64,000 nt of DNA from Gammaproteobacteria bacterium (GTDB taxonomy: Bacteria; Pseudomonadota; Gammaproteobacteria; Eutrophobiales; Eutrophobiaceae), in assembly GCA_012103475.1 (NCBI GenBank), contig WLWS01000001.1:310001-374000 (forward strand), in the 5' to 3' direction. Below, in pieces: positions 44,301 to 52,103 of the stretch. The notes below the pieces were generated by a model that made no database searches, had not been told where the DNA came from, and saw only the letters and a list, made by a program, of their open reading frames with translations. How positions within the stretch are numbered: position 1 is the stretch's first letter; each line of letters starts with the position of its first letter. The position numbers were made by a program, and so were the translations under genes.

Positions 44301-44554
44301 ATGGGCTCAATGATCTCAGCTTCCATTTCGCTGGGTGAGGCTGCGCGCCATTGAGTCTGGATATTAATTTTGGGGTTATCAACGTCGGGGAAAAGCTGTA
44401 CAGGCAATTTACTGAGGCTGAAGAGACCGAAGATAACAACAATCGCGACCATGGCAGCAGCCCCTGCCGGGTTCTTCAGGACGCTGGTGGTCAGACTCAT
44501 CCAGCTACTGGCGTTGGAAGGTACTTCTCTGGCCTTCTGCTCATCTAAAGCCAT
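41390..44554 (-). CDS. RND family efflux pump permease (AcrB/MexB-like superfamily)
   Basis: About 1054 residues with the RND plan: a helix near the N-terminus, a large periplasmic loop, six helices (GFAVGMVLDAAIVVLENVL motif with the Asp of the proton relay, and SLLSTFVVLHFTG), a second large loop and a second six-helix block (GLVVNNAILLVHQTRSAERNG). The sequence belongs to the heterogeneous HAE-type transporters rather than to classical AcrB. The order pump then adaptor is the reverse of most acrAB loci. Divergence of drug or metabolite substrates is unknown. Lies 163 bases downstream of the LytR-like regulator. Confidence 0.9.
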   Translation of the reverse strand: MALDEQKAREVPSNASSWMSLTTSVLKNPAGAAAMVAIVVIFGLFSLSKLPVQLFPDVDNPKINIQTQWRAASPSEMEAEIIEPIEEVLQGLPGVKEMEATANAGFAWINLTFDVETDMQKTMVEVISRMNRLPPLPRDADQPIINLGGWDGGTPALTWFFLQVLPGNDKTVADYIAFVDDVIGPAIEEVPGVSRAGIQGAGQQSEEVQIIFDPYRAAELGIELPTVIQLLGRADNISGGQVDVGRRKYTLRYSGRFDPDSLNEQLLEWRNGRPITLGDVADIKVALPDRTSFASQNGNPAIGIRVDRENGANALQTLNSVKKVVERLNAGPLKDRNLTMIQSFDASVFIYRAISLVSGNLIIGVLLAVGVLWWFLRRFRATMIIALAIPISLLSTFVVLHFTGRTLNVISLAGLAFAVGMVLDAAIVVLENVLRHREKGLSAYESAAQGTSQVWGALLASTATTVAIFIPVVFLKDIEGQLFGDLALTIAIAVTISLLVAISVIPLLTSKYLGDSKLTDHHEKLWNRITNRVMVLTSTPSKRYCLIFILLTTPIFLSWQLMPELDYLPPVKRDAIDSFFQLPPATNIDTIEKEVVKKMEARLQAYMDGSKEPALKNYYILIWPAGGTMGVRVKDQSRVSELKKIINEEITADIPDFLAYSDQGDLFGGFGGGRDIPVHIQSNDSEALASVSMQAMAWIKEALPSASVRPEPGLQQAEPELRLVPNDRSIVEKGWSRAQLGSVVRTLGDGLYVGEYFDGVKRMDIIFKAEKWKTPEDLAMLPVFTPAAGVVPLGELVDINRTVGPDQIRRVDRKRTITLRVVPAETMSLEKAISIIRTQVQPKIEAALPAEGNILYGGSADNLNKAIMTMSENFAMALVILFLLMSALFRSVKDSLLVVLAMPLATVGGIVALYLLNLASFQPLDLLTMIGFVILLGLVVNNAILLVHQTRSAERNGLNRHHAVEQALRLRLRPIFMSTLTSIFGMLPLLLIPGEGSVIYRGLAAVIVGGMCVSTLFTLLLLPCFLRMGESQPVLLPEIESPDNPEKPKLESVA

Positions 44555-44723
44555 GTTCACGTATCCCGGAAATGAATTGGGGATTTATAGCATTGACGGT
44601 AAATACTCTGCGTTCGTTTTGAGGTGAACTGAGGTTTGCCTGCGATGAACGACATGTATCAGAAATTTTTCATCTGACCTCATAAACTGAAACTGGACTG
44701 GATATACCGGCGAATGTTACCAA

Positions 44724-45533
44724 CTAATTGAAAAACTTCTGAATCTTGTCCTTATAGGTTCTGCTCATTTTCAGGCGTTCCCCACCTTTCAGAATAAGGT
44801 GATACTCACCATTAATATGACTGCAGATTTTTTCAACCTGCGCCAGATTCACAAGAGTTGAACGATGAACCCGTTGAAACAGGCCCGGATCGAGCTGCTC
44901 CTCGAGTTGTTTCATGGTGATGCGCATTACATGGATCTGATCGTTCGCATGCAGGCACATATAGTCACCAGCAGCATCTACCCATTCAATATCAGCAACA
45001 GGCACCAGGGTAATATCGCCAGCATCCTTGATGGCAATTTTCTCCGGATAAGGTCTGACGATTTCTTCACCTTTTTCCAGCCACTTCTCCATCTCTGCCG
45101 GTGCTTTGCCAGTAATGTCACCAATCACATCCAGTAACCGCTGTTTATCACTGGCGTTGTTTTTCTGTGTGAGTTGTTCACGTGCGCGTAACAGAGCCCG
45201 TTCCAGATGCTCTTCGTCGACAGGTTTTAGAATGTAGTCAATCGCATGCACATCAAAAGCCTTGATGGCATATTGATCAAAGGCTGTCGCGAATACCACG
45301 AGCGGCATTTCGTCACCCTGCAGTTGCCGTACCACATCAAATCCATCAATACCGGGCATTTGAATATCCAGAAAAACCAGATCCGGATCCAGTTCAGGTA
45401 TAGCAGTCAATGCTTCGCGACCGTTACTGCACTGACCGACCACATTTACATCCTCATACTTATCAAGACGCAACTGCAGACCACGTCGGGCCAGCGCCTC
45501 ATCATCGACAATCAGAGTATTGATCATAGTCAT
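44724..45533 (-). CDS. LytR/AlgR family response regulator (LytTR DNA-binding domain)
   Basis: 269 residues. Receiver: LIVDDEALARRGL, phospho-acceptor D56 in VFLDIQMPGIDGF, then FATAF and ILKPVDEEHL. The C-terminal LytTR domain (about 165-268: ADIEWVDAAGDYMCLHAND, VHRSTLVNLAQVEKI, LKMSRTYKDKIQ) is a beta-type DNA-binding module. It is five bases downstream of the broken LytS-type kinase gene. The RND genes further downstream on the same strand are the obvious candidate regulon. Confidence 0.9.
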   Translation of the reverse strand: MTMINTLIVDDEALARRGLQLRLDKYEDVNVVGQCSNGREALTAIPELDPDLVFLDIQMPGIDGFDVVRQLQGDEMPLVVFATAFDQYAIKAFDVHAIDYILKPVDEEHLERALLRAREQLTQKNNASDKQRLLDVIGDITGKAPAEMEKWLEKGEEIVRPYPEKIAIKDAGDITLVPVADIEWVDAAGDYMCLHANDQIHVMRITMKQLEEQLDPGLFQRVHRSTLVNLAQVEKICSHINGEYHLILKGGERLKMSRTYKDKIQKFFN

Positions 45534-45538
45534 CTCTA

Positions 45539-46630
45539 TCAGTCTTCCTCCTTTTCAAAAGGAATCTGGATATTCACTTTCAAACCCTGCGGCTCCGCCT
45601 TAGAGAAAGTGCAAGCGTGATTGGTACCGTATAGTTCCTGCAGGCGTTCACGGGTATTGGTCAAGCCGACCCCGTTACTTTTTCCCAGCGTACTTTCATC
45701 CAGCACCATGCCTTCACCATCATCGGTCAACTCAAGCAATAAATTACCGGCAAATACTCTCGCGCCAAGGCTGATTGTGCCACCCGTCTCGCTTTTCGCA
45801 ATAGCGTATTTGATAGAATTTTCGATCAGAGGCTATAATAACATACTTGGTACCAGTGCCTGCTTCGCGTCCTCCTCAAGTTCAAAATTCAGCTTCAAGC
45901 GCTCTTCAAAACGAATCTTCTCAATACCCAGATAGAGCTGCATGGCTTTTACTTCCTTAGCCAGATTCACCTTCTGCATCGGATCGTTATCGAGCGAATA
46001 ACGCAGGAACCTTGACAGCGCGGAAACCATATCATTGGCCACCGTGCCCTTATTTTCCATAATAAGTGTAGAGATTGCATTCAGGGTATTAAACAGAAAA
46101 TGTGGGTTTAACTGGTAGCGAAGCATTTTCAATTGCGACTGATGGGCACTGGTGGCAATGCGCAGGTTCTTTTCTCGCTCAGCCTGCATCTCCTGATAAA
46201 AACGAATGCCGTAATAAAGCCCGGTCCAGCTCAAAAGAATAAAAAACGAGTAGGAATACCAATACACATATTCACCAAAGAAATTTTCAATTTCCTTGTG
46301 CTTGTAAAGATCGATCATTTCATAGTACTTCCAGAAAGCCCACACAGCCGTGGACAGCATCACCGTGACTATCGTCTGTATCGATCTTCTCAGGGCAGGA
46401 GCTTCCCACACCTGTAGAAAAGATTGACGCATAGCCATCGAAATCAACAAGCCGAGGACGGCTGCTATGATCGTATAGATTACTTTGAGTGAGTCGGCTT
46501 TATCCCAGAAAGCAGCTCCGGCCAGAACAAAAAAGGCGTAACCGAACCAGCCGACCGTCTGCAACAACCAGTAAAGTCGTCGCCGACTGTTAATGATGTC
46601 ATAAAATACGCTGGAGAAATAAGTGCTCAC
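45539..46630 (-). pseudogene. LytS/YpdA-type sensor histidine kinase interrupted by an amber codon
   Basis: The frame is open from the ATG at 46630 to the stop at 45539 (363 codons), except for one TAG at 45833-45835. The N-terminal part has about four hydrophobic segments, then the His-kinase box LRYQLNPHFLFNTLNAIS. The amber falls in PSMLL-stop-PLIENSIKYA, where the family has Gln (PxxLLQPLxENAIxY), so CAG to TAG is the simplest event. Beyond it the ATPase motifs DDGEGM and GVGLTNTRERL are intact. Without readthrough the product would lack the ATP-binding domain and be inactive. The frame being otherwise clean suggests a recent mutation, an assembly error or suppression. Confidence 0.88.
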
Positions 46631-46700
46631 AATAAAAGCCGGTTCGCAAAATAGATTTAGATTAGTTTATCACTAAAAAAATTACCGTCGCAGTACTCAA

Positions 46701-46847
46701 TTACTTTGACGGTAAAAGTATGGGAGACGAAGTAGAGGTTTCAGGCGAAACTAATGAAACATCAGAAAAAGTGTCCGTGCCGGCCTCAGCGGGGTCAGAT
46801 AAGACGATGGCTGTAAGTAAAAAACTGGCGAGTACAGTTTTGTTCAT
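46701..46847 (-). CDS. Small exported peptide (48 residues), unknown
   Basis: The ATG at 46847 follows AGGGG at a seven-base spacing. The product begins MNKTVLASFLLTAIVLS and continues DPAEAGTDTF, i.e. a signal peptide with an AxA-like cleavage site and about 26 mature residues rich in Ser, Thr and Pro (SPETSTSSPILLPSK). It stands 70 bases upstream of the LytS-type kinase on the same strand and could be the first gene of that operon. Too short to judge by composition; the good ribosome site and signal peptide are the main support. Confidence 0.45.
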   Translation of the reverse strand: MNKTVLASFLLTAIVLSDPAEAGTDTFSDVSLVSPETSTSSPILLPSK

Positions 46848-47084
46848 AATGTGACCCCTGTTGTTTAATAAGCAGATTCAAGGATGACATTATAGAGACA
46901 GGAGTTAAGCCATATCGGTCGTTCACCGCAGAAAGAGAACGCTTCGTCGCAAAAAACGACGGGAATGGCCGAACAGGGAGACTTCCGGCGTTTACAATGG
47001 GTTCAGCTTACTTTTTAGTGTAGAGGCCATCAAAAGCGGTTTCCCATTTTCCTTCAGCATTTATGAAAATCTCGACTTAGGTAG

Positions 47085-47098
47085 ACAGTTTATACTGT
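47085..47098. promoter_or_regulatory. Inverted repeat upstream of the GlxA-like regulator, possible operator
   Basis: ACAGT-TTAT-ACTGT, a perfect 5-base inverted repeat with a 4-base centre, overlapping a TATACT hexamer that could be a -10 element. It is 39 bases upstream of the regulator start. The surrounding 290-base gap (46848-47137) also contains a small hairpin (CGTCG at 46945 with CGACG at 46957) but nothing else I can name. Confidence 0.35.
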
Positions 47099-47137
47099 TA
47101 TTGCAGACAACTTCGTGTTTCAGGCACTATAGCCCAC

Positions 47138-48148
47138 ATGAATAAACCTGCTCTAGATGCACACGTTGTTATGTTGGCTTTTCCCGGTGCCGAAATCATC
47201 GATATCGCGGGTCCCCTCGACATTCTTGGTGTCGCTCCCTGTGTTGAGGGGGCTGGATTTGATCTTTCCCGTCGCCAGAAATCCATCATTGTCTCTGAAT
47301 TCGGCGGTCCGGTTACCACTGAACCCAGCGGTATCACGATTCATACAGAAACAATGGAAAGCATCGCCGGCAAGAAAATTGATACGCTTATTGTCCCCGG
47401 CGCCTACAGCATGGAGTACGCGCTCAACCGGCCAGCTTTGCTTGAATGGATCAAGACTAATGCCCGCCGCGCTCGCCGCATAGTGTCCGTCTGCACAGGC
47501 GCCTTTTTACTGGCAGAGGTGGGCTTGCTGGATGGCCGGCGCGCCACCACACACTGGCTGCGAGTTGATGAATTTGCCCGGCGCTATACGAAAACGATTG
47601 TCGAGGAAGATTCGCTATTTGTGAATGACGGCAATATTTATACCTCAGCCGGAATTACCTCTGGTATGGATCTGGCTTTGCATCTGGTCGAGGCGGACCG
47701 CGGAGCGGATGTCGCTCTGACCATTGCGCGTAACTGGTTGTTGTATGTGAAGCGACCCGGTGGCCAATCTCAGTTCAGCGCTTTGCTGCCGGAAAAAGCC
47801 AGTGAGCGCGACAATATTGCCGAGCTGCAACTCTGGATCATGGAAAACCTCAATGAAGATTTATCCGTCACTGCGCTGGCCTCGCGACTTGCCATGAGTC
47901 CGCGCAATTTTGCCCGCGTTTTTCAAAGTGAAACCGGTATCACACCCGCCAAATATGTCGAAACCGTACGCATTGAAGCGGCACGCCGTAGCCTGGAAGA
48001 GAGTTCGCGACCGATCGAGATTATCGCGGACGAATGCGGTATGGGCGACGGTGAGAGACTGCGCCGGAGTTTCATAAGAAGACTCGGTGTGAACCCGAGC
48101 GATTATCGTCGCCGCTTCGAACGACGACAACAGACAAATATTCACTAA
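47138..48148 (+). CDS. GlxA-type transcriptional regulator (DJ-1/PfpI domain plus AraC helix-turn-helix)
   Basis: 336 residues. The N-terminal DJ-1/PfpI-like domain (about 8-195) has the sequence SVCTGAFLLAEVGLLDGRRATTHW, where the Cys is at the elbow, and ITSGMDLALHLVE. The C-terminal AraC-type double helix-turn-helix (about 225-325) includes LSVTALASRLAMSPRNFARVF and ARRSLEESSRPIEIIADECG. Such proteins often control catabolism of amines or methylated compounds. It is followed within 22 bases by another DJ-1-family gene, probably its target or partner. Confidence 0.88.
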   Translation: MNKPALDAHVVMLAFPGAEIIDIAGPLDILGVAPCVEGAGFDLSRRQKSIIVSEFGGPVTTEPSGITIHTETMESIAGKKIDTLIVPGAYSMEYALNRPALLEWIKTNARRARRIVSVCTGAFLLAEVGLLDGRRATTHWLRVDEFARRYTKTIVEEDSLFVNDGNIYTSAGITSGMDLALHLVEADRGADVALTIARNWLLYVKRPGGQSQFSALLPEKASERDNIAELQLWIMENLNEDLSVTALASRLAMSPRNFARVFQSETGITPAKYVETVRIEAARRSLEESSRPIEIIADECGMGDGERLRRSFIRRLGVNPSDYRRRFERRQQTNIH

Positions 48149-48170
48149 TATATTTAATGGAGAAAAAACG

Positions 48171-48845
48171 ATGTCAGATAAAATGAATGTTGGTATTTAC
48201 GTGTTTGAAGGGATGACCATGCTGGACGGCTATGCACCTTTGCAAATTCTGTCCTTTGTCGAACAATTCAATACCTTCACTTTTAGTAAGGAAGGTAAAG
48301 CTGTCAGATCCGACAGCAATACGGTATTAACACCGGACTATGGCTTCGATGATTGCCCTCCCCTCGACATTCTGGTCATGCCCGGCGGTGGCGATGTCTT
48401 CGGACAGATGAGCGATGCAACGGTACAGGCTTTTCTGAAAGACAGTGGTGCAAAAGCCAAATACATTACTTCGGTGTGTACCGGTGCTCTGATTCTGGCC
48501 GAGGCAGGTCTTCTCGATGGCCATCGTGCAACCACTCACTGGGCCTACATCGATCAACTGGCAAAGTATCCGGAAATTGAAGTGGTTGATGAACGCGTCG
48601 CCGTAGATAGAAACCGAATCAGTGGCGGTGGTATTACCGCCGGTCTTGATTTTGCCTTAACGGTTGTTGCCGAAGTCGTGTCTCCGGAACTGGCGCAAAC
48701 CATTCAGTTGATTTTCGAATATCGTCCACAACCGCCGTTCAACACTGGTTCGCCAGAGACTGCACCAGCGGAAATTGTTGAAAGAGTCAAAGGAATGGTT
48801 GCCGAGAGAAATCAGCCGCTTTACGAGCATTTGGCTAACAAGTAA
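48171..48845 (+). CDS. DJ-1/PfpI family protein
   Basis: 224 residues containing only the DJ-1/PfpI domain: NVGIYVFEGMTMLDGYAPLQ at the N-terminus, LVMPGGGDVFG, the elbow SVCTGALILAEAGLLDGHRA and HWAYIDQL, GGGITAGLDFALTVV. It resembles isonitrile hydratase/InhA-type and related enzymes in which the elbow Cys is nucleophilic; the exact reaction is not predictable. Its elbow is strikingly similar to that of the upstream GlxA-like regulator (VCTGA..LAEAGLLDG), so the two genes may share a recent common origin. Preceded by a GGAG ribosome site. Confidence 0.85.
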   Translation: MSDKMNVGIYVFEGMTMLDGYAPLQILSFVEQFNTFTFSKEGKAVRSDSNTVLTPDYGFDDCPPLDILVMPGGGDVFGQMSDATVQAFLKDSGAKAKYITSVCTGALILAEAGLLDGHRATTHWAYIDQLAKYPEIEVVDERVAVDRNRISGGGITAGLDFALTVVAEVVSPELAQTIQLIFEYRPQPPFNTGSPETAPAEIVERVKGMVAERNQPLYEHLANK

Positions 48846-48863
48846 AGCAAGGCCGGGCTGGAA

Positions 48864-49514
48864 TCAGAGACCAATTTCTTCGGAATCTATGGTTTCGGTT
48901 TCAGCCTTCGCGTCGTTTATCCAGGACTGAATACTGCTATGAGTCAGTAAACTCTGCATATAAGCTCGCGAATTTTCTGATACCTCAATATCGTAAGTTA
49001 AAAATCGCATCACGATTGGTGCGTACATGCAGTCGGCAATTGAAAAACTGCCGAACAACCAGGGGCCATCGCTATGGTATTTTTGTCGCAGCTCTGACCA
49101 TAAATTATCTATTCTGCGAATTTCCTTATCCAAAGCACTGGTACTTTCAACACTTCGTTTTGAAGCACGACAGTTCATTGGCAACATTTCCCGGATAGTA
49201 AAAAAACCAGAATGCATTTCCGCCGAGCAGCAGCGCGCTTCTGCCCGCTTCATGACGTCCTCAGGCCAGCCTTTATTTTGTAGGTATTGCTCTGAAACAT
49301 ATTCGCATATCGCGAGTGAATCCCAGATAACCGCATCCCTGTCATACAGAACAGGTACTTTAGCTGCATCAGAATAGTCGGCCAGCGCCGTCGTTGCGTC
49401 TTTAGCTCCAAGCGGCACCCGCGTTTCTTTAAAAGGCAACTCATAAGCCGACAGCAATAACCAGGCTCTGAGAGACCAGCTTGAATAATTCTTATTGCCG
49501 ATAATTAATTCCAG
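48864..49514 (-). CDS. Glutathione S-transferase family protein with probable CTG start
   Basis: About 216 residues if started at 49514. The conventional frame begins only at LLSAYELPFKETRVP, but the coding frame continues upstream with ELIIGNKNYSSWSLRAWLL, the standard N-terminal beta-strand and Ser-containing glutathione loop of this GST class. Between that sequence and an upstream in-frame TAA the only plausible initiator is CTG at 49514, six bases after AGAGGAG. The C-terminal domain has WLFGSFSIADCMYAP. Convergent with the DJ-1 gene. Start assignment is inference. Confidence 0.78.
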   Translation of the reverse strand: MELIIGNKNYSSWSLRAWLLLSAYELPFKETRVPLGAKDATTALADYSDAAKVPVLYDRDAVIWDSLAICEYVSEQYLQNKGWPEDVMKRAEARCCSAEMHSGFFTIREMLPMNCRASKRSVESTSALDKEIRRIDNLWSELRQKYHSDGPWLFGSFSIADCMYAPIVMRFLTYDIEVSENSRAYMQSLLTHSSIQSWINDAKAETETIDSEEIGL

Positions 49515-49526
49515 AACAGTCTCCTC
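49512..49526 (-). promoter_or_regulatory. Shine-Dalgarno site and CTG initiator of the GST gene
   Basis: Minus-strand reading: AGAGGAG, six bases, then CTG (49514-49512), with no ATG, GTG or TTG in that frame until codon 20. The in-frame TAA just upstream limits where translation can begin. Confidence 0.5.
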
Positions 49527-49545
49527 TGCTTGTTACTGTTGCGTT

Positions 49546-50022
49546 CTAGGGTCCCAGGTGTTTGAGCATATTCAGACTACTCACCTGATAACCAAGTTTT
49601 TCATAGAGTCGCTGCGCGCCTTTATTGTAAGCAAAAACATGCAGTCCAATACTTTTCAGTCCCAGATCATGTACGCGTTTTTCCACCTCATGAAAAGCGG
49701 CTTCAGCATGTCCCTGTCTCCGATGCGCTTCCCTAATTTCAAGGTCGTAAACGAATGCAGAGCGAAGGCCATGTTTTTCGATTACAGCAAACCACAAATA
49801 GCCAAACGAGTTGTTGCCTTCATCATCAGTGATTTCAAACAGATGTTGATCAGGTGTCTGTAAACCCTCTGGCAAGGATTCTTTAAAACTCGCTTTGGAC
49901 TGAGCCAGCGCTGTCTCTTCCGTCCACCGGCCTGATACGACATTATCGTTAGCATAGCCAGCCACGGCATGACTCAGATACTCAGCAAAAACCTGCTCGC
50001 TCATTGGCACAAGCTTAGTCAT
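49546..50022 (-). CDS. GNAT family N-acetyltransferase
   Basis: 158 residues. The acetyl-CoA loop is EIREAHRRQGHAEAAF (R/QxxGxG/A type), with a preceding strand AFVYDLE and following LGLKSIGLHVFAYNKGAQRLYEKLGYQV, the classic motif B ending of GNAT proteins. Substrate unknown; RimI-like or small-molecule acetylation are both possible. It lies 26 bases downstream of a GST gene and 31 bases upstream of another GST on the same strand. Confidence 0.87.
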   Translation of the reverse strand: MTKLVPMSEQVFAEYLSHAVAGYANDNVVSGRWTEETALAQSKASFKESLPEGLQTPDQHLFEITDDEGNNSFGYLWFAVIEKHGLRSAFVYDLEIREAHRRQGHAEAAFHEVEKRVHDLGLKSIGLHVFAYNKGAQRLYEKLGYQVSSLNMLKHLGP

Positions 50023-50048
50023 AATTATGTATCAATCTTCTACCCGGT

Positions 50049-50645
50049 TTATTCCATAGCGCAGTAGCCCGGCTGGGCAACTATTCTTTCCATCCACGCT
50101 AAAATAGCCGGATAAGAATTAAGATCAAACCCACCTTCATTGGCCACATGCGTGTAAGCATAAAGAGCAATATCGGCAATGCTGAAGCTATTATCGACGA
50201 GATAGTCTGATTCGAGTAATTGTGTTTCCATCACCTTCAAGGCTTTATGGCCACCCGGCTGTTTGGCTTCGTACTCGGCCTTTCTGTCTTCAGGTAAACC
50301 AAGATATCTGGCGATAAAACGTGCCACGGCAATAAAAGGTTCATGGCTGTATTGCTCAAAAAACTGCCATTGCAGGACGCGGGCATATTGAAAAGGATCA
50401 GTAGGCAGGAGTGCACTGCCAGCCGCAAGATAGTTCAGAATGGCATTAGATTCACTCAGGCACTCGCCATTTTCCAATTCAAGCATAGGCACCTTGCCAT
50501 TCGGGTTTTTTCTACGAAAATCTTCGTTCTGAGTCTCTCCGGCGAGTATATCGACGTGAACCCACTCGTGTTCTATTTGTAAAATAGAACACGCCAGTTT
50601 CAATTTATAACAATTGCCGGAAAGTGAATCCCCGTAAATTTTCAT
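50049..50645 (-). CDS. Glutathione S-transferase family protein
   Basis: 198 residues. The N-terminal domain has KIYGDSLSGNCYKLKLACSI, with Ser/Cys near the glutathione, NPNGKVPMLELENG with cis-Pro and LSESNAILNYLA. The C-terminal domain has YLVDNSFSIADIALYAY. Start taken at the second ATG (50645), closest to the usual N-terminus. The second of two GSTs around a GNAT gene, followed (upstream on this strand) by an aldehyde dehydrogenase 28 bases away. Confidence 0.86.
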   Translation of the reverse strand: MKIYGDSLSGNCYKLKLACSILQIEHEWVHVDILAGETQNEDFRRKNPNGKVPMLELENGECLSESNAILNYLAAGSALLPTDPFQYARVLQWQFFEQYSHEPFIAVARFIARYLGLPEDRKAEYEAKQPGGHKALKVMETQLLESDYLVDNSFSIADIALYAYTHVANEGGFDLNSYPAILAWMERIVAQPGYCAME

Positions 50646-50673
50646 AGGCACATCTTAGCTTAGAATAAAAAGA

Positions 50674-52095
50674 CTAAATACTAATACCCGCAAGTTTGGT
50701 TTCCAGATACTCGTCAATTCCTTCGCGTGCACCCTCCCGTCCCAGACCACTTTCTTTCATGCCGCCAAAAGGCGCGGCTGCACTGGTCGGGTTGATATCA
50801 TTGATCCCGATAATGCCAAACTGCAAACCTTCAAACATCCGCAGGGCACGTGATATGTCACGAGTGTACACATAAGCGGCCAGTCCATAATGTGTGTCAT
50901 TAGCCATTGCCAGAACTTCTTCTTGTGTATCAAACACAATCACCGGCGCAACAGGTCCGAAAGTCTCCTCACGATATATCAACATCCTGCTATTAACCTC
51001 ACTTAGTAAAGTCGGAGAATAGAAAAAACCTTTATCCAGCTCTCCCTTGCTCAAACGTTCTCCGCCACAATGCAGACTGGCACCTTTGTCCATGGCATCG
51101 CGAACCTGATTGTCTACTTTATCGATGGCCTGTTGATTCACCAGCGGTCCAATAGCCACGCCTTCCTGCATCCCATCTCCTGCTTTCATTTTCGAAATTC
51201 GAAACTGCAGTGTTTCGAGAAAAGGTTCTAGAATTGAACGTTGAACGAAAATCCGGTTGGGACTGATACAGGCCTGACCGGTATTCAAAAATTTGACCAG
51301 TGCCGCGCCTTTTGCTGCATGCACAGGATCAGCGTCATCAAAAACAATAAAAGGTGCATGACCACCCAGTTCCATTGACACACGTTTTAACTGCGGAGCC
51401 GCTGCCTGAGATAATTTTTGTCCTACCGCGGTTGAGCCGGTAAAGGTGAGCTTTTTCACTACTGAGTTGCTGCAAAACTCTTCGCCAATTGCTGCAGGCG
51501 AATCACAGGTCACCAGATTAAGCACGCCAGCCGGAAACCCGGCCCTTTCCAGAATCCTGAACACAGCCATGGCGCAAAGCGGTGTTGCTTCCGCTGGTTT
51601 CAGTACGATAGTACAGCCTGCGGCAAGGGCTGGTGCCACTTTGCGGGTAATCATTGATACCGGATAATTCCAGGGTGTTATTGCCGCGACCACACCGATG
51701 GCCTGCTTCATAACCAGAAAACGCTGATCGCTGCGGGCGGAAGGAATCGTTTCACCGTACAGGCGCTTTGCCTCTTCGGCAAACCACAATAGAAAATCAG
51801 CCGCATACTTAACTTCGTTCATAGCGGCTTTCAGGGGTTTGCCCTGTTCGCGGGTCATTAGTTCTGCTAATGAGGATTGCTCCTCCATCATCAGTTCATA
51901 GGCACGATGCAATTTCTCATAGCGCTCATAAGCCGTAGTCGTTGACCACGTCGCAAAAGCCTTACTCGCCGCCTCAATTGCTAAACGCGCATCACTCGCA
52001 TCACCATCGGCTACTTCTCCGATCTTCTCGCCGTTTGCCGGATTAAACACATCAAAGGTACTACCCGTCTCAACCCAGTTGCCATCTATATACAT
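50674..52095 (-). CDS. gabD: NAD(P)-dependent aldehyde dehydrogenase, succinate-semialdehyde type
   Basis: 473 residues of the ALDH superfamily. The general base Glu lies in SMELGGHAPFIVF, the catalytic Cys in GQACISPNRIFVQ, and the cofactor loop in ITPWNYPVSMITRK and FTGSTAVGQKL. The best family match from these motifs is succinate-semialdehyde dehydrogenase (GabD), which yields succinate from GABA breakdown; a broader aldehyde role is possible. No GABA transaminase is near. Its neighbours are GSTs downstream and NhaA upstream (8-base gap). Confidence 0.85.
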   Translation of the reverse strand: MYIDGNWVETGSTFDVFNPANGEKIGEVADGDASDARLAIEAASKAFATWSTTTAYERYEKLHRAYELMMEEQSSLAELMTREQGKPLKAAMNEVKYAADFLLWFAEEAKRLYGETIPSARSDQRFLVMKQAIGVVAAITPWNYPVSMITRKVAPALAAGCTIVLKPAEATPLCAMAVFRILERAGFPAGVLNLVTCDSPAAIGEEFCSNSVVKKLTFTGSTAVGQKLSQAAAPQLKRVSMELGGHAPFIVFDDADPVHAAKGAALVKFLNTGQACISPNRIFVQRSILEPFLETLQFRISKMKAGDGMQEGVAIGPLVNQQAIDKVDNQVRDAMDKGASLHCGGERLSKGELDKGFFYSPTLLSEVNSRMLIYREETFGPVAPVIVFDTQEEVLAMANDTHYGLAAYVYTRDISRALRMFEGLQFGIIGINDINPTSAAAPFGGMKESGLGREGAREGIDEYLETKLAGISI

Positions 52096-52103
52096 TTCTT
52101 TTC

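Noticed and set aside
46945..46961. CGTCG/CGACG hairpin in the regulator upstream region as a terminator
   Set aside because: Only five base pairs with a seven-base loop and no T-run; too weak to call.
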